In this document: positions 1 through 10,404 of the stretch, piece after piece
How the letters are laid out: every line of letters begins with the position of its first letter
Numbering within the stretch: position 1 is the stretch's first letter
NCBI GenBank assembly: GCA_030674185.1
Contig: JAPXFY010000026.1
Location: 57,726,794 to 57,790,793, forward strand
Source of the DNA: Monoplex corrugatus
Taxonomy: Eukaryota > Mollusca > Gastropoda > Littorinimorpha > Ranellidae
DNA: 64,000 nt
Direction: 5' to 3'
Program-made: the position numbers and the translations under genes
Notes under the pieces: model-generated
What the model was told of the DNA's origin: nothing
Database searches by the model: none
The model's input: the letters and a program-made list of their open reading frames with translations, nothing else

Positions 1-1378
1 TAGGGCAGTTTCAGTGCTATGGCACTGGCGGTAGGCTGACTGGAAAGGATTGAGGAGATTGTTGACAGACAGGTGAGAGTTCAGCTGGTTGAGGACGACT
101 TTTTCAAGGAGTTTTGACAAGAAAGAGAGATTAGAGATAGGCCGGTAATTTTTCAGTTCATTTGGATCTAAATTGTGTTTCTTGAGGAGAGGGTGAACAA
201 TAGCAGACTTGAAAGAATCAGGGACAGTTCCAGTTTGAAGAGAAGTGTTGATGATGTCAGTGATGAATGGGAGGAGAGTAGGAGACAGTCGGCGTAGAGA
301 GAACCTGGAAGAGGATCCAGTTCGCAGGTTTAGAACGACATGGATCTGATTGTGTTGAGAATTTCTTCTTGTGAGACTGGGGTAAAAGTAGTAAGAGGTG
401 TGCCAGAGAAGGAAGGGTCAGGTGGGCATGGTTGACAGTGTGTCCTGTCAAGCCTGTCACGAAGAGTTTGTATTTTTGTGGTGAAATACTTGGAGAATAC
501 AGATGGGAGTTCTTCATTTGTATGTTTTGTTGGGAGAGGTAAATCTTTTCGTGTGCCAAGGAGATGATTCATGGTTGTAAAGAGTTCTTTTGAAGAAGAG
601 GCATTCAGGATTTTGGTTTGGAAATAGCTTGTTTTTGCTGATGCAATGAGGGTGGATACTTTTGTTTTAGAGGCTTGGAAAAGTTGCCTGTGTACAGTGA
701 GTTTGGATTTGCGCCAGCGGCGCTCTGCTCTGCGGCGGGCACGATTTGCACAGGTGATCTCATGAGTGAGCCAGGGGGTAGGGGGGCGGTCAGGTAAAAG
801 ACGGGTTGTGGCTGGAGCATGAGTGTCCAGAAGATGGTGGAGAGTAGTATAGAATTCATCGGCAAGGTTATGTGACTTTTCAGAAAGGAGACGGGAGGCA
901 TCAGATGAAAATGTGGAGAGGTCGATAGATTTGAGATTGCGTCGAGTCACTGTGCGCATGGTACGGGAAGGAGGAGAAATGTCGAGAGAACAGAGAATTG
1001 CAGAGTGGTCAGATGGAAGGGCTGAAGTTAGACGGGTAGAAAGAACTAAGCAGTTGTCAGTAGCGGAATTGTGGTGATCACGAGAAATGATCCAGTCAAG
1101 AATGTGACCTTTTTGATGGGTTGGTTCAGAAATGTGTTGAGTCATATTGTGATTGGACAGAGAGTTGATGATATGTCTTGTGTCATAACGGTGAGTGTTG
1201 TCATAGTGGACATTGATGTCACCTAGAATGATGAGATTTCCAGGTAAGAGACAGTAGTAATCAAGAAGTTGATCAAAGTCAGAGAGAAACATGGATGTGG
1301 TGAGCTTGTTGGCAGAGCTAGGTGGAAGGTCGATAGACACAGGAGAAGGTGATGGGGTGAGGGGTGGATTGGAAGGAT
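1..1378 (-). mobile_element. 5'-truncated CR1/L2-type LINE (endonuclease C-half and RT start)
   Basis: Read on the minus strand this is the second half of an apurinic-type endonuclease followed by the start of a reverse transcriptase. Endonuclease motifs are GDIN near 1225 and SDHSAILCS near 1000; the RT start motif LKNYRPISNLSF lies near 150. It aligns base for base, at high identity, with the plus-strand copy at about 58131-59509, so both belong to one family. Homology stops at about 1374, the usual 5' truncation of target-primed insertion; the 3' end lies beyond the window. At the position where the other copy has a premature TGA in GHILDxII, this copy reads Trp. An in-frame TAA near 330 shows that this copy is dead too. 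Confidence 0.85.
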
Positions 1379-2568
1379 TTAACCCTTTCAGTCCTGCCTA
1401 TTTATGACAACCTTCTCCATTCATTCCTATGATGTTTCTTATGAAAGGCAGTATCCTTTCATTCCTGAGTTTCTGGAGGAATTCGCTTAGAAATGTGAGG
1501 TGGTTGTTTTGTCATTGACAGAGATTGAAGCAGTGTAGAAAAGTTATTCTAAACCTGATATCACTAGATGCAGCACTGTTATGGCAAAGTGTCTGATGGT
1601 GTTTGAATGACCTGCTGTCTGTTTGGACACACACGGGTGACAATATTGGTGACATTCTTTTTTTCTAATCGTTAGTTAATGATCAATATGCCATGACACA
1701 AACAACAAACAAACAGTACAACGCAAAAATTGCAAACTTACAAGTTTGTGTCTACTGCTAAATCCAATTCAGAATGACTGCTTACACCTTGAATATTGTT
1801 ACTGTCCTGTTGTCTCAAACGTGTAAGTTCTCTGTCGTGTTCTAGGGTCACACTGTACATTGTACAATGAGGTACCATTGTCATTTTGTAGATATTACAT
1901 TTCAGAACTGACACAACACTCAGTCACTACAGAACCCTACACATTGCTACACTATGTTTACAAAGTGTAGCACACACATGTCTGTGTGAAATGTCACAAA
2001 AGAATGTGTCACATGTCACACTTGTCACATGGGTGTGGCAAGCTTTGAAACAGTCTTTGCGATGCTGCAACATGGATACACACTTCTATCATTCATCATT
2101 GTGGTTTTAGACATGTTGTGAGGACTGTCAGCACATTTGAAAGCTGTGCCCTCTGCTGTCCTGTTAAGTCAATAAGATCAAAGTCATCTGATAAAATTTA
2201 TTATAACAAATCTGGTCACTGTCCGATCCCTCTCCCTCCATCTTAACCAAATGTACATAGTAACCTCAACTCCTGGTAAAACCATACCAGATTCTCAGTG
2301 TCACTGACTATCCCACACTTTGGACATTATTAAGCATTTTCTATCAACACACCCTGCGACTTATCAACACACCTGTCATATCCCGTTACCCAGGCAGGCA
2401 GATGGTAGCCACAAATTAACAAGGTGTCAGAGTCAATTACTTTACAGAGCTCTACAACCATTGTAGAAGTTGGCTGGAAGAAAGTAAGTCTTTATCTCTT
2501 AACTGCTCAAGCAGTTGGCAGGAATGACAGCATCAGTTTCACCAACCACTACAGTGGTTTGCTAGAAT

Positions 2569-5477
2569 CATCATCATCATCAGGTGCCCTGCCGCATGGC
2601 GTTGGCGACCATGGACTTCCAACCATCTCTATCTCTTGTTGCCCCCAGCATCTCCCCCACCCTCTTCATCCTCAGCCACCTTGCAAGTCCGTCCAGCATT
2701 CTCTCCCTGGGTCTACCCAGTGCTCTCTTTCCCTCCAGCTTTTCCGTTCTCACCAGGTGCTCCAAATCCCCCTTCCTCATAAAATGGCCTATAAATTTGC
2801 CTGTCTTTTCCTAATCTTCCTTATCAGTGATCGACTTATGTCTGCCTCCTTCAAGACTGTCTCGTTTGTTTTCTTTGCTGTCCATGGTACTCTCAACATT
2901 CTTCTGAGAAACCACATCTCGGCTGCCTCAATCCTGCTCTGGCTTTGCTTGCTGACTGTCCACGCCTCGCATCCGTACAACAGTATTGGTTCTATATAAC
3001 ATTCAAGGACTCTCTTTCTGATGTTAATTGATAGGCATTTGTTGGTAAGAATGCTTGTCATCTTCTTGAATGCTGTTTTGGCTTGGCCGATTCTGCCAGC
3101 TATTTCCGATGTGCATATGCCGTCTGATGAAATGACCGTTCCCAGGTATTTGAACTTATTAACCTGTGTCAAGGTTGAGCCATTTGCTGTTATTTTGCAG
3201 GAGGGGATTTCATGTTTTTTACTGATCACCATGACTTCAGTCTTCCTGCTGTTTAGTTCCAACCCCTTACCTTTGCTTTCTGTTTCTAGTATATTCACAA
3301 GGTTTTGTAGGTCCCTTTCATTTTCTGCAATTAGCACGGTGTCATCTGCGTACCGAATGTTGTTTATCATTTTCCCTCCAACCTTTAATCCAGGGTCTTC
3401 TTCTAGGTTTCTCATGATGTTTTCGCTATATAGTGAAAACAGATCTGGTGACAAAACACAACCCTAGAATCATCATCATCATCAGGTGCCCTGCCGCATG
3501 GCGTTGGCGACCATGGACTTCTGACTCCTCTTTTGATGTTTTGAAAAGAGCTTATATTGTTTTCTATTCTCATTGCAGCTGTTTGTTCCCAGTACATATT
3601 CCTGATTATTCGTAGATCTTTTCCATCCACATTGAGTCTCTCCAGTTGGTTGATCAATTCTTCATGTCGTACCCGATCGAAAGCCTTGGTATAGTCAACA
3701 AAGCATAAATACAAATCCTTATTCATCTCAACTGACCTCTCTATGATAGTTCTGAGGATGTATATGGCATTAATAGTTCCTTTCCCCTCCACAAATCCAC
3801 ACTGTTCTTCTGCTATTTCTCTTTTGATTCTATTCCTTGTCCTCATCATGATTATTCTTAACAGGATTTTTGTTACATGACTCATCAAACTGATTGTGCG
3901 ATGGAGTTCGCATTCTATAGCTCTTGTCTTCTTTGGAAGTGCAATGAAAATTGATTTTGACATATCTTTGGGGATTTTTCCTGTGTCATAAATTTCATTT
4001 AGGAGGACTGTTATTTTTTTTTGGCCAAATTCCTCCAGGGCTTCAATCATCTCTTTTCCTGGTTTCATCTTTTTCAGTGCTGCTCTAACTTCATCTTTCA
4101 TTATGGGTGGTCCTTCAAAGTTCTTTTTTAAAATGTGTTCTTCGTTTCTGTCATCCTCAAAAAGGTCTTTAATGTACTCTCCCCATCTGTCTAATACCTT
4201 GTCTTTTTCCATGATAAGCGTGCCATCTTTTGATTTTAAGCAACCAGTTGATGTGCATGTATTTTTCCTGTGAACAATTTCTTCAATTCGTCTGTACATA
4301 CCCTGAGGATCCATTTTGTGTCGTTCTTCTATCTCTTTGCATTTTGTGTTCAGCCAAGCTTCCTTAGCTTCATTGCACCTATACCTGATTTCTTTGTTTA
4401 TCTTCTTGTATATCTCCTCGTTTCTCTTTGCCTTCCTCCTTTTCTCCATCAAGCCCAAAATTTCATTAGTCATCCAGCTCTTTTTTGCTTTTCTATTTGC
4501 CTTAGGGATTTCCTCACAAGCTTCATTATAGAACTTCTCAACTTTGTCCATTGTTCCTCACTGTCACCAACGTCTTCCAGAGCACTGAATTTGTTTTGAA
4601 CATGTACATTAAATTTTTGACGTATCATTTCATCTGTCTTCAAGAGTCCAAGGTTTAGTTTGATGTTGCTTTGGTCTGTTTCCTTTTCCTCAATTTCAGC
4701 CTAAACCTTCCCACTACCGGATTGTGGTCATGTTGCAGTCTGCGCCTGGTAGTGTTTTTGCTGACAGTAAAGAATTTCTAAATCTTTTGTTGATCAGGAT
4801 GTAGTCAATTTGATTTTTGGTATTATCTCCTGGACTCATCCAAGTCCATTTTCTTCTGTTAGGCTGCTCAAACCAGGTGTTTCCTACTATGAACTCATTC
4901 ATCTGTACCCATTCTACAAGCTTCCCCCCTCTTTCGTTTTGAGTACCAAGGCCATGAGGTCCAACTATATCCTCCACCCTATCCTGTTCCACTTTAGCAT
5001 TAAAATCTCCCATTATGACTGTAACTTCCTGTGATTTACATTGGACCTTGGCCATCTCTAAAACTTCGTAGAAGTTGTCGATGTCTTCCTGCATACTTGC
5101 GGATGTTGGTGCATACACCTGTATGATGTTGATATCAAAAGGTTTCCCTCCGAATTTGACCAGTAAAACTCTATCGGACACTGCCCAGTATCCTTTAACT
5201 GCTTTTGATTTGTCTTTGTCCATTATGATGCCTACTCCTCTTTCATGTGAATTACCACCAGAGTATATCACTGTATATTCTCCTGATGTTATCATGCCTG
5301 CCCCCTTCCATCTCATTTCCCCTAGTCCTAAAATACTGATCTTAAGCCTTTCCACCTCCATTTTGATGTTGTCTAATTTACCTTTCAGCAGCATTGTTCT
5401 TACATTCCATGTTGCCACCTTGGTGTTGAATTTAATCTTGGTTTTTTTTTAGAATGAAAGGGTTAAAACATAAGATC
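2569..5477 (-). mobile_element. RTE-type non-LTR retrotransposon, near full length, inactivated
   Basis: One long ORF family is read on the minus strand. The endonuclease starts ATWNVRTM near 5415, with MGDFNAKV and QIDYILINKRF further on. A frameshift falls near 4720, where the related copies have two extra bases. The RT has EEQCGFVEGKG and DYTKAFDRVRHEEL, then YADDTVLIAE near 3340, LYGCEAWTV and RRMLRVPWTAKKTNE near 2870, and ends SMVANAMRQGT followed by a TGA-repeat tail at 2569. Part of the RT N-region after KKMKPGK is deleted compared with the plus-strand copies. A 58-bp insertion near 3464 breaks the RT. The 12-bp repeat GTTTGCTAGAAT at 2557-2568 and 5478-5489 is a plausible target-site duplication. 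Confidence 0.85.
3464..3521 (-). repeat. 58-bp copy of the RTE 3' end inserted in the RTE reverse transcriptase
   Basis: Identical over 58 bp to 2562-2619: the last coding bases, the TGA-repeat tail and seven bases (CTAGAAT) of flanking DNA. It replaces about five bases of the RT present in the copies near 11820 and 40380. Because it carries flank, it looks like a templated DNA insertion and not a retrotransposition. Confidence 0.8.
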
Positions 5478-5514
5478 GTTTGCTAGAATGAAAGGGTTAA
5501 AACATAAGATCGTT
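5451..5514. repeat. 34-bp direct duplication at the RTE 5' junction
   Basis: Two copies of a unit starting AGAATGAAAGGGTTAA lie at 5451-5484 and 5485-5514. Each contains the candidate piggyBac-like terminus, TTAA and downstream flank. The first copy sits between the poly-T/RTE 5' end and the proposed target-site duplication. Confidence 0.85.
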
Positions 5515-5519
5515 TTACC

Positions 5520-6405
5520 GGCCTTACTTTACTAGAAAGCTGTGAATATTGCACACAGTAGTTACCAGGGCATCAGTAAAAGAATCGCATTTCTGCCAGA
5601 GAAAGTCTGGTCAAAAGATACACAACCTCTTGTTGAAGACACTATGGGGAACTGCATGTCTCGCCAAATGGCAACATCCAAAACAAACCATAAACCACCC
5701 CAGATATCTGATCTGCCCAAAAGCACCATAGACCAAGCTATCCTGTGACCTTGAACATCTTCCCAATGATGAATATATCCTTGTCGTCACTGACGAGTAT
5801 TCCAGGTATCCCATGGTGATGTACTACACTCACCGTCAGCAAGCACCATCATTCCAGCTTGGACAAGGTTTTTGCCAGATTTCAGAACCCCTGATACCCT
5901 GAAAACTGACAATGGACGTCCCTTCAGTTCCCACTATACTCAACATTGTCAACATATGGGCATCATATATCGCAAGAAACCCATCTATGGCCCTTTGCAT
6001 CAAAGAAACTGAACACTTCATGATCACCATTAACAAAATGATCAGATGGTCCACCTTTCCCAACTTCTGGCAGGAGATGCACAAGTTTCTTCTCGACCAT
6101 TAAAACAGTCACCATTAATAATGTCATCAAATTATACACCTCTCTTAACTTCACGCATGAGATACACAAGGTTCTGCTTAATTAATGGAACTTTTCACTG
6201 TACCACAGGCGTTTCCTCCACTATTGTACTCGTAAGCAGTGTATTGAAGACAAAACTGCCCCAAATGCCAGCACAAAGACATGTTGCTGACAACAATATG
6301 CAGCTGAGACACTAAGCAAAAAGCCAACAAGAAGCACTACGCTGACAGCAAGGCATACATCAAACCCTCTGCCATAACACGGGTGATGCTGTTCTTCTGG
6401 TTCAA
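5520..6405 (+). pseudogene. Ty3/gypsy-type pol remnant: integrase
   Basis: Several broken frames on the plus strand read in order as an LTR-retrotransposon integrase. The degraded zinc-binding region (AHSSYQGISK, EKVW, VED, a lone Cys where a CxxC pair is expected) is at 5545-5700. The core starts near 5730 (CDLEHLP, then VVTDEYSRYP at 5792-5815) and contains the catalytic-type KTDNGRPFSS at about 5906-5935. A C-terminal stretch with HYADSKAYIKPS and GDAVLL lies at 6325-6400. Stops and frame changes are frequent, so the copy is old. No RT or RNase H precedes it; the DNA to the left belongs to the RTE and its flank. Confidence 0.7.
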
Positions 6406-6409
6406 TACA

Positions 6410-7330
6410 GCATGGATTGCACCAAGTAGGCCTACTGGAATAGAACTTTTGCTGCCATATGTTACTAAGTGTTTGTTAGAAGGCTGTAACATAGGTTTTA
6501 GTTTGAATTTGCTAAAGTCTTGTTCAGACAGTGGATTGATAGATATACCAGTCACTGCTAGGAATGAAAAAAACATGCCTGTTGATAAAAACGTTAAAAT
6601 GTGGAAGTTCACAGGAGCGATATGTTGTAAAGACATACTCAACATCATCAGAGTCAGTAAACTGAACTTCAAAGCGTTGGCTTTATCCTCATCTTCGTCG
6701 CTGTAGTTGCCCTGATGTATATGGGATTATTTTCCATTTTTCTTCCAGCTGGGCAGTTTGGGTTTCCCTGATAACTCTTTCATAGACAATGATAATGATG
6801 ATGCTCTTGTTCTGGTACCGGAAGGACATATTAAAACAAAGTCATACAGTATTGAACATTTGTTGCAGCATTTATTGTATTCTGGGCAGGAATGTTGTCC
6901 ACGCTGATGAGGCCAGTCTCCTCCACAGCAACGACAAGTAGTAGATGATAACGATGATAATGATGTAGTTGTGCCTTGGTGAAAGAAAACACGATGTACT
7001 TCTGGTGGCGACATCATTGCTTAAGCTTGCTTTGATGTGAGTTCCAGTGTGCTTGCGTACACGAATAAATCCTTCAGGGTCATTACAGAGGATCCTATCC
7101 CCTTTACAAGTACCTTATTGCTTCAGCAGCTTGCAGTGGTATTTGATTTCAGCATTTGTATTGTTGAAGCCACAGGTTATTGCCAGTTGTATCAGTTCAC
7201 CATATTAGTCATCCATGTCACCTTTCTGTTCATAACGTCGGAAAATATATTTGTGAAATTCCAGTTTAGTTTCAGGATTGAAATGTTCAGTAATACTCGT
7301 AGCGTCATGCTGTCATGGAAAAAGATATAA
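6410..7330 (-). pseudogene. Ty3/gypsy-type gag and protease remnant, opposite strand
   Basis: On the minus strand the order is gag then protease. A gag tail with ETKLEFHKYIF and LIQLAITCGFN lies at about 7290-7130. A nucleocapsid-like zinc-knuckle region with CRCCGG, WPH, CPEY and CNKC lies at about 6960-6840. A retropepsin-like stretch with LSEQDFSKFKLKP and LVTYGSKSS lies at 6600-6430. The catalytic DTG position reads VTG, so the protease is dead. It abuts the plus-strand integrase remnant near 6405. Confidence 0.62.
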
Positions 7331-7342
7331 AATTAAGCAGTT

Positions 7343-8560
7343 TCAGTGGACAGCAGATCTTCTCCAGGAATGCGAAGAGGTCTTTTCTGACAACCTGGTC
7401 ATAGGTTTTCTTTGTTCCTGGCTCTTCTCATATAGCTGTCTGAGTAAAAAGATTCTGTTGGCAGTGGATCTCTCTACGCAGATGTCATGCCGGGAATCTG
7501 GGTAGATGTGATCTGTTAGTGCTTGCAGTCTCTTCAAAACCACTCATGAAAAGGCTTTACCAAAGGTGTTGAGCAATATCACTCTGTAATTATTACAATC
7601 ACTGCTGTATCCTTTGTTCTGGTACAGCGTGATGATGTTAGCATCTTGCATGTCATGGAGAACTGATTTATCCTCCCAGTACTGGCAGAGTAGCTTATGA
7701 AGATGACTCAGGAACACTGGTTTGTCATACTGAATCATTTAAGCAGGGATATCATCTTTGCTATTTTCATCTTACGTTAGAGGTGGGTCCTGCTTACTGA
7801 TGACAGGCATGAAGAGGATGCTGGCAAAGACTGACTCACTGATCCAGTTTTCAGTAGACTATGGTTCTGGTAATGTTAAGCTCCTTCTGCTTGGTATGGT
7901 CTTTGGTGACTTTTTCCATCGTTGGTTCTTCAGCAGAACAATCTTGTCAAATGCTTTCTTCTTCTCCTCGTACATGGATTGTACGTCGTCATCTTTGACA
8001 TACGATTGGATATTCTGACAAGGGTCTATCAGAAATTGTTTGTGCAGCAGCTAGCCATTCAATAGGCATGGCTGCTTCCTGTTCTCAGTTGCAGCGAGTT
8101 TTTATTTTCAAACGCATTTCTTTTGCAGTTGAGCAGAACTACTGTCTTGACACTGACGATAGTGGTGGAATTTACATTGACAGCTTTTTCCATTTGGTGT
8201 TCTTGGTTGGTTCTGGGCACCATAGCCACGGTGATGTGTGGGCATCCTTTCTGTTTGATGTGTTGAATCCTCTTCAGTTTGAGCTGTACTTGGCTGCATA
8301 CCATGGGATGATCTGTGTCACAGCCAGCGTTGTGGAAGCTGTGTGTGAGAAGCACACTTTCAGGACAACATTTAATGTGATGATCATGTCCAGTTGTTGC
8401 CAATGCCTGGGATCTTGGTTATCTCCAGGAGATTTTAAGGCAATGTTTTGTTATGAACAAGGCGGTAATTATGCACAGCTTGTAATGGGAGCAGAGCTCC
8501 AAAATCTGTTCATTTTTGTTCATCTTGCCAACATCAAAGTATCCTATATAATCTTGTCAT
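7343..8560 (-). mobile_element. Degenerate LINE fragment (endonuclease end and RT N-half)
   Basis: Minus-strand pieces in order: HSFHNAGCDTDHPMVCSQV near 8330 (linker after the endonuclease), WEDKSVLHDMQDANIITLY and GYSSDCNNYRVILLNTFGK at 7690-7550, then RSTANRIFLLRQLYEK at 7460-7410. These match the RT fingers of a common animal non-LTR family whose usual reading is WRDA-IVTLYKNKG-DCNNYRGISLL and RSTxDMIFxLRQLxEK. Frames are broken many times. The palm is missing because gag sequence begins at 7330. The LINE tail near 16410-16811 may be the same family. Confidence 0.65.
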
Positions 8561-9433
8561 GAGATTTAGCCCAATCTAACTCCAGATTTGAAAACACCAA
8601 GCAGACTGATGTGCTGTGATTTAGATACGAACATTGCTCTAGTTTTAATTAGAATTATCATCATCAATGTATCTCAGTGTTTAATTCTGACTGTGTCTTC
8701 CACCGATCTACCACTGTAGCCAGATTAATATTACAATTTCATTGTCTCACAGATTGTACTCTAATATATAATCTCTAAGCATCTCCTTTCTCTCTATCTG
8801 ATTTTCTCACTTGCCCATCAGCAAAGATGTAATTGCCATTGTTACACATATGGCTCATTTCTTAGAAATCAATAAAGCTGCTTCCAACGGGTCTCTTGTA
8901 CTGTTCACACTACTAAATACCCATTCCAAATTTCACTCCATTCTCCCTCATCTTCTAATCACTTTTCATCATGTTTTTAGGCCCAAGATCAAAGACATAC
9001 TCCATGTTAGACATAACGTGCGAAGAAACGATCAAAACAAAAACGGGACCCCGATCAGATCAGTTTTACGTACTCAGGAGACTCTCTTCTACACTGACGA
9101 GCAGTTCTATAGCACAGATACGTAAATGACTTCTCTCCCCTCCTCATCAAGGATTTGTCATCCAATGGACGGACTACAAAACGCGTCCAGGTGGAAGAGG
9201 AGTACAAGTAACACAATACGCATACAGAGACAATGTGGCTCTTTACATTGAAGAACAAACTTCCAGATGACCTAGTCCAGACAACAATACGCATCAATAA
9301 GAAATGGTGATCATTCAGATCCACTTAACTACTTGTAACATCCTTGTGCAAAGAAAAGAATGCATGGCATGGGTGAGAAAAAAACTTCAAACGACTGCGA
9401 GCTGTAATACACATACTTTCAGATATATCATTT
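8561..9433. other. Intergenic, nothing recognised
   Basis: AT-rich DNA without a convincing reading frame, tandem repeat or family match. The short frames here show no motif or domain. Confidence 0.6.
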
Positions 9434-10404
9434 TCAAGTGTGATGGCAGCATGGAAAGGTGCCTCCTTCACCCCCCCCCTCCCTGACCGCTTTGAACTGC
9501 CATTGAAACGACTGACTCCGCAACAAACTCAGTGAATGATATTCTAATACAAATAATGGACATCACAACAACACAAACAACAAAAGACATGGAAACAACA
9601 AAAGAAATTAATAATACCCATGAACACAGGAAATCAGTGATCACACTGTCACACACCACACCCACATAGACTGTGACTCTACTATCAATCAGCAAAATGT
9701 CCCACACACAGTCAGTGCCAGTATGAACACAAAACCAATGATCAGTAATACATGTGACCAGGAACCCATCATAAACCCTGACACAGATATCATCAACAAC
9801 AGTGAGGATACTTTCTAAGAGATTAACACATCACAAAGTAACACATCAGTTACTGAAAACACACACAAAGACAGACATTGAACCAGACAATAAAATGGCA
9901 TTAGAAAATAACACAAACAAGAACAACAAAGACACACACACACACTGTATATTGCCATACTAACATCAAGTCATGCACATTACTGAATACTTTGAATAAA
10001 AGCTTCACAAATATCTCAATGAACATCGTAAATAATTTTCTGATTAAAGCATCTTTCCTAGATGTACATACCTAGTGTTAATAAACTTTTAGTGAGCCGT
10101 ATTCATCCCACTTTTGTGCTATTATCTTTCTGTATCAAAACACTCAGTTTTTTCCTACTTTTTACTTCCATTCCCTTTCTCATTTTGTGAATTTCTGTTG
10201 AAAAAGTCTCCACAATATACAGCAAGGAATGTTATCAACGATGTACAGCAAGGAATATCATCAATGATGTACACAAAGGAATACCATCAATGTTGTACAG
10301 CAAGATAAGGGTTACTGGATACCCACAATGTACGGTGCACAAGTAAAAAGGCGAAGTTCAATAAAGAATAAATATAACTGTATACTGTTACAAAGAAATA
10401 TATA
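9434..10404. repeat. Receptor unit A, upstream segment
   Basis: Starts CAAGTGTGATGGCAGCATGG, followed by a short poly-C run. The segment is repeated at 38060-39050 (unit D), and its middle part at 17945-18545 (unit B). Near 10217-10310 it holds three to four copies of a roughly 26-bp unit starting ACAGCAAGGAAT; unit D has the same array. No coding potential is seen. Confidence 0.8.

Larger units (their letters stand above)
1379..5500. mobile_element. Candidate non-autonomous piggyBac-like element, split by an RTE insertion
   Basis: TTAA at 1379-1382 is followed by CCCTTTCAGTCCTGC; on the other side CTAGAATGAAAGGGTTAA ends in TTAA at 5497-5500. The two ends are imperfect inverted repeats starting CCCTTTCA, next to TTAA, which fits piggyBac target preference. 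CCTTTCATTCCTGA near 1457 repeats the left end about 73 bp inside it. If correct, the element body is 1383-2568 joined to about 5490-5496 (about 1.2 kb), with the RTE element lying inside its right end. No transposase reading frame is visible. The repeat is short, so this is a proposal. Confidence 0.42.
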
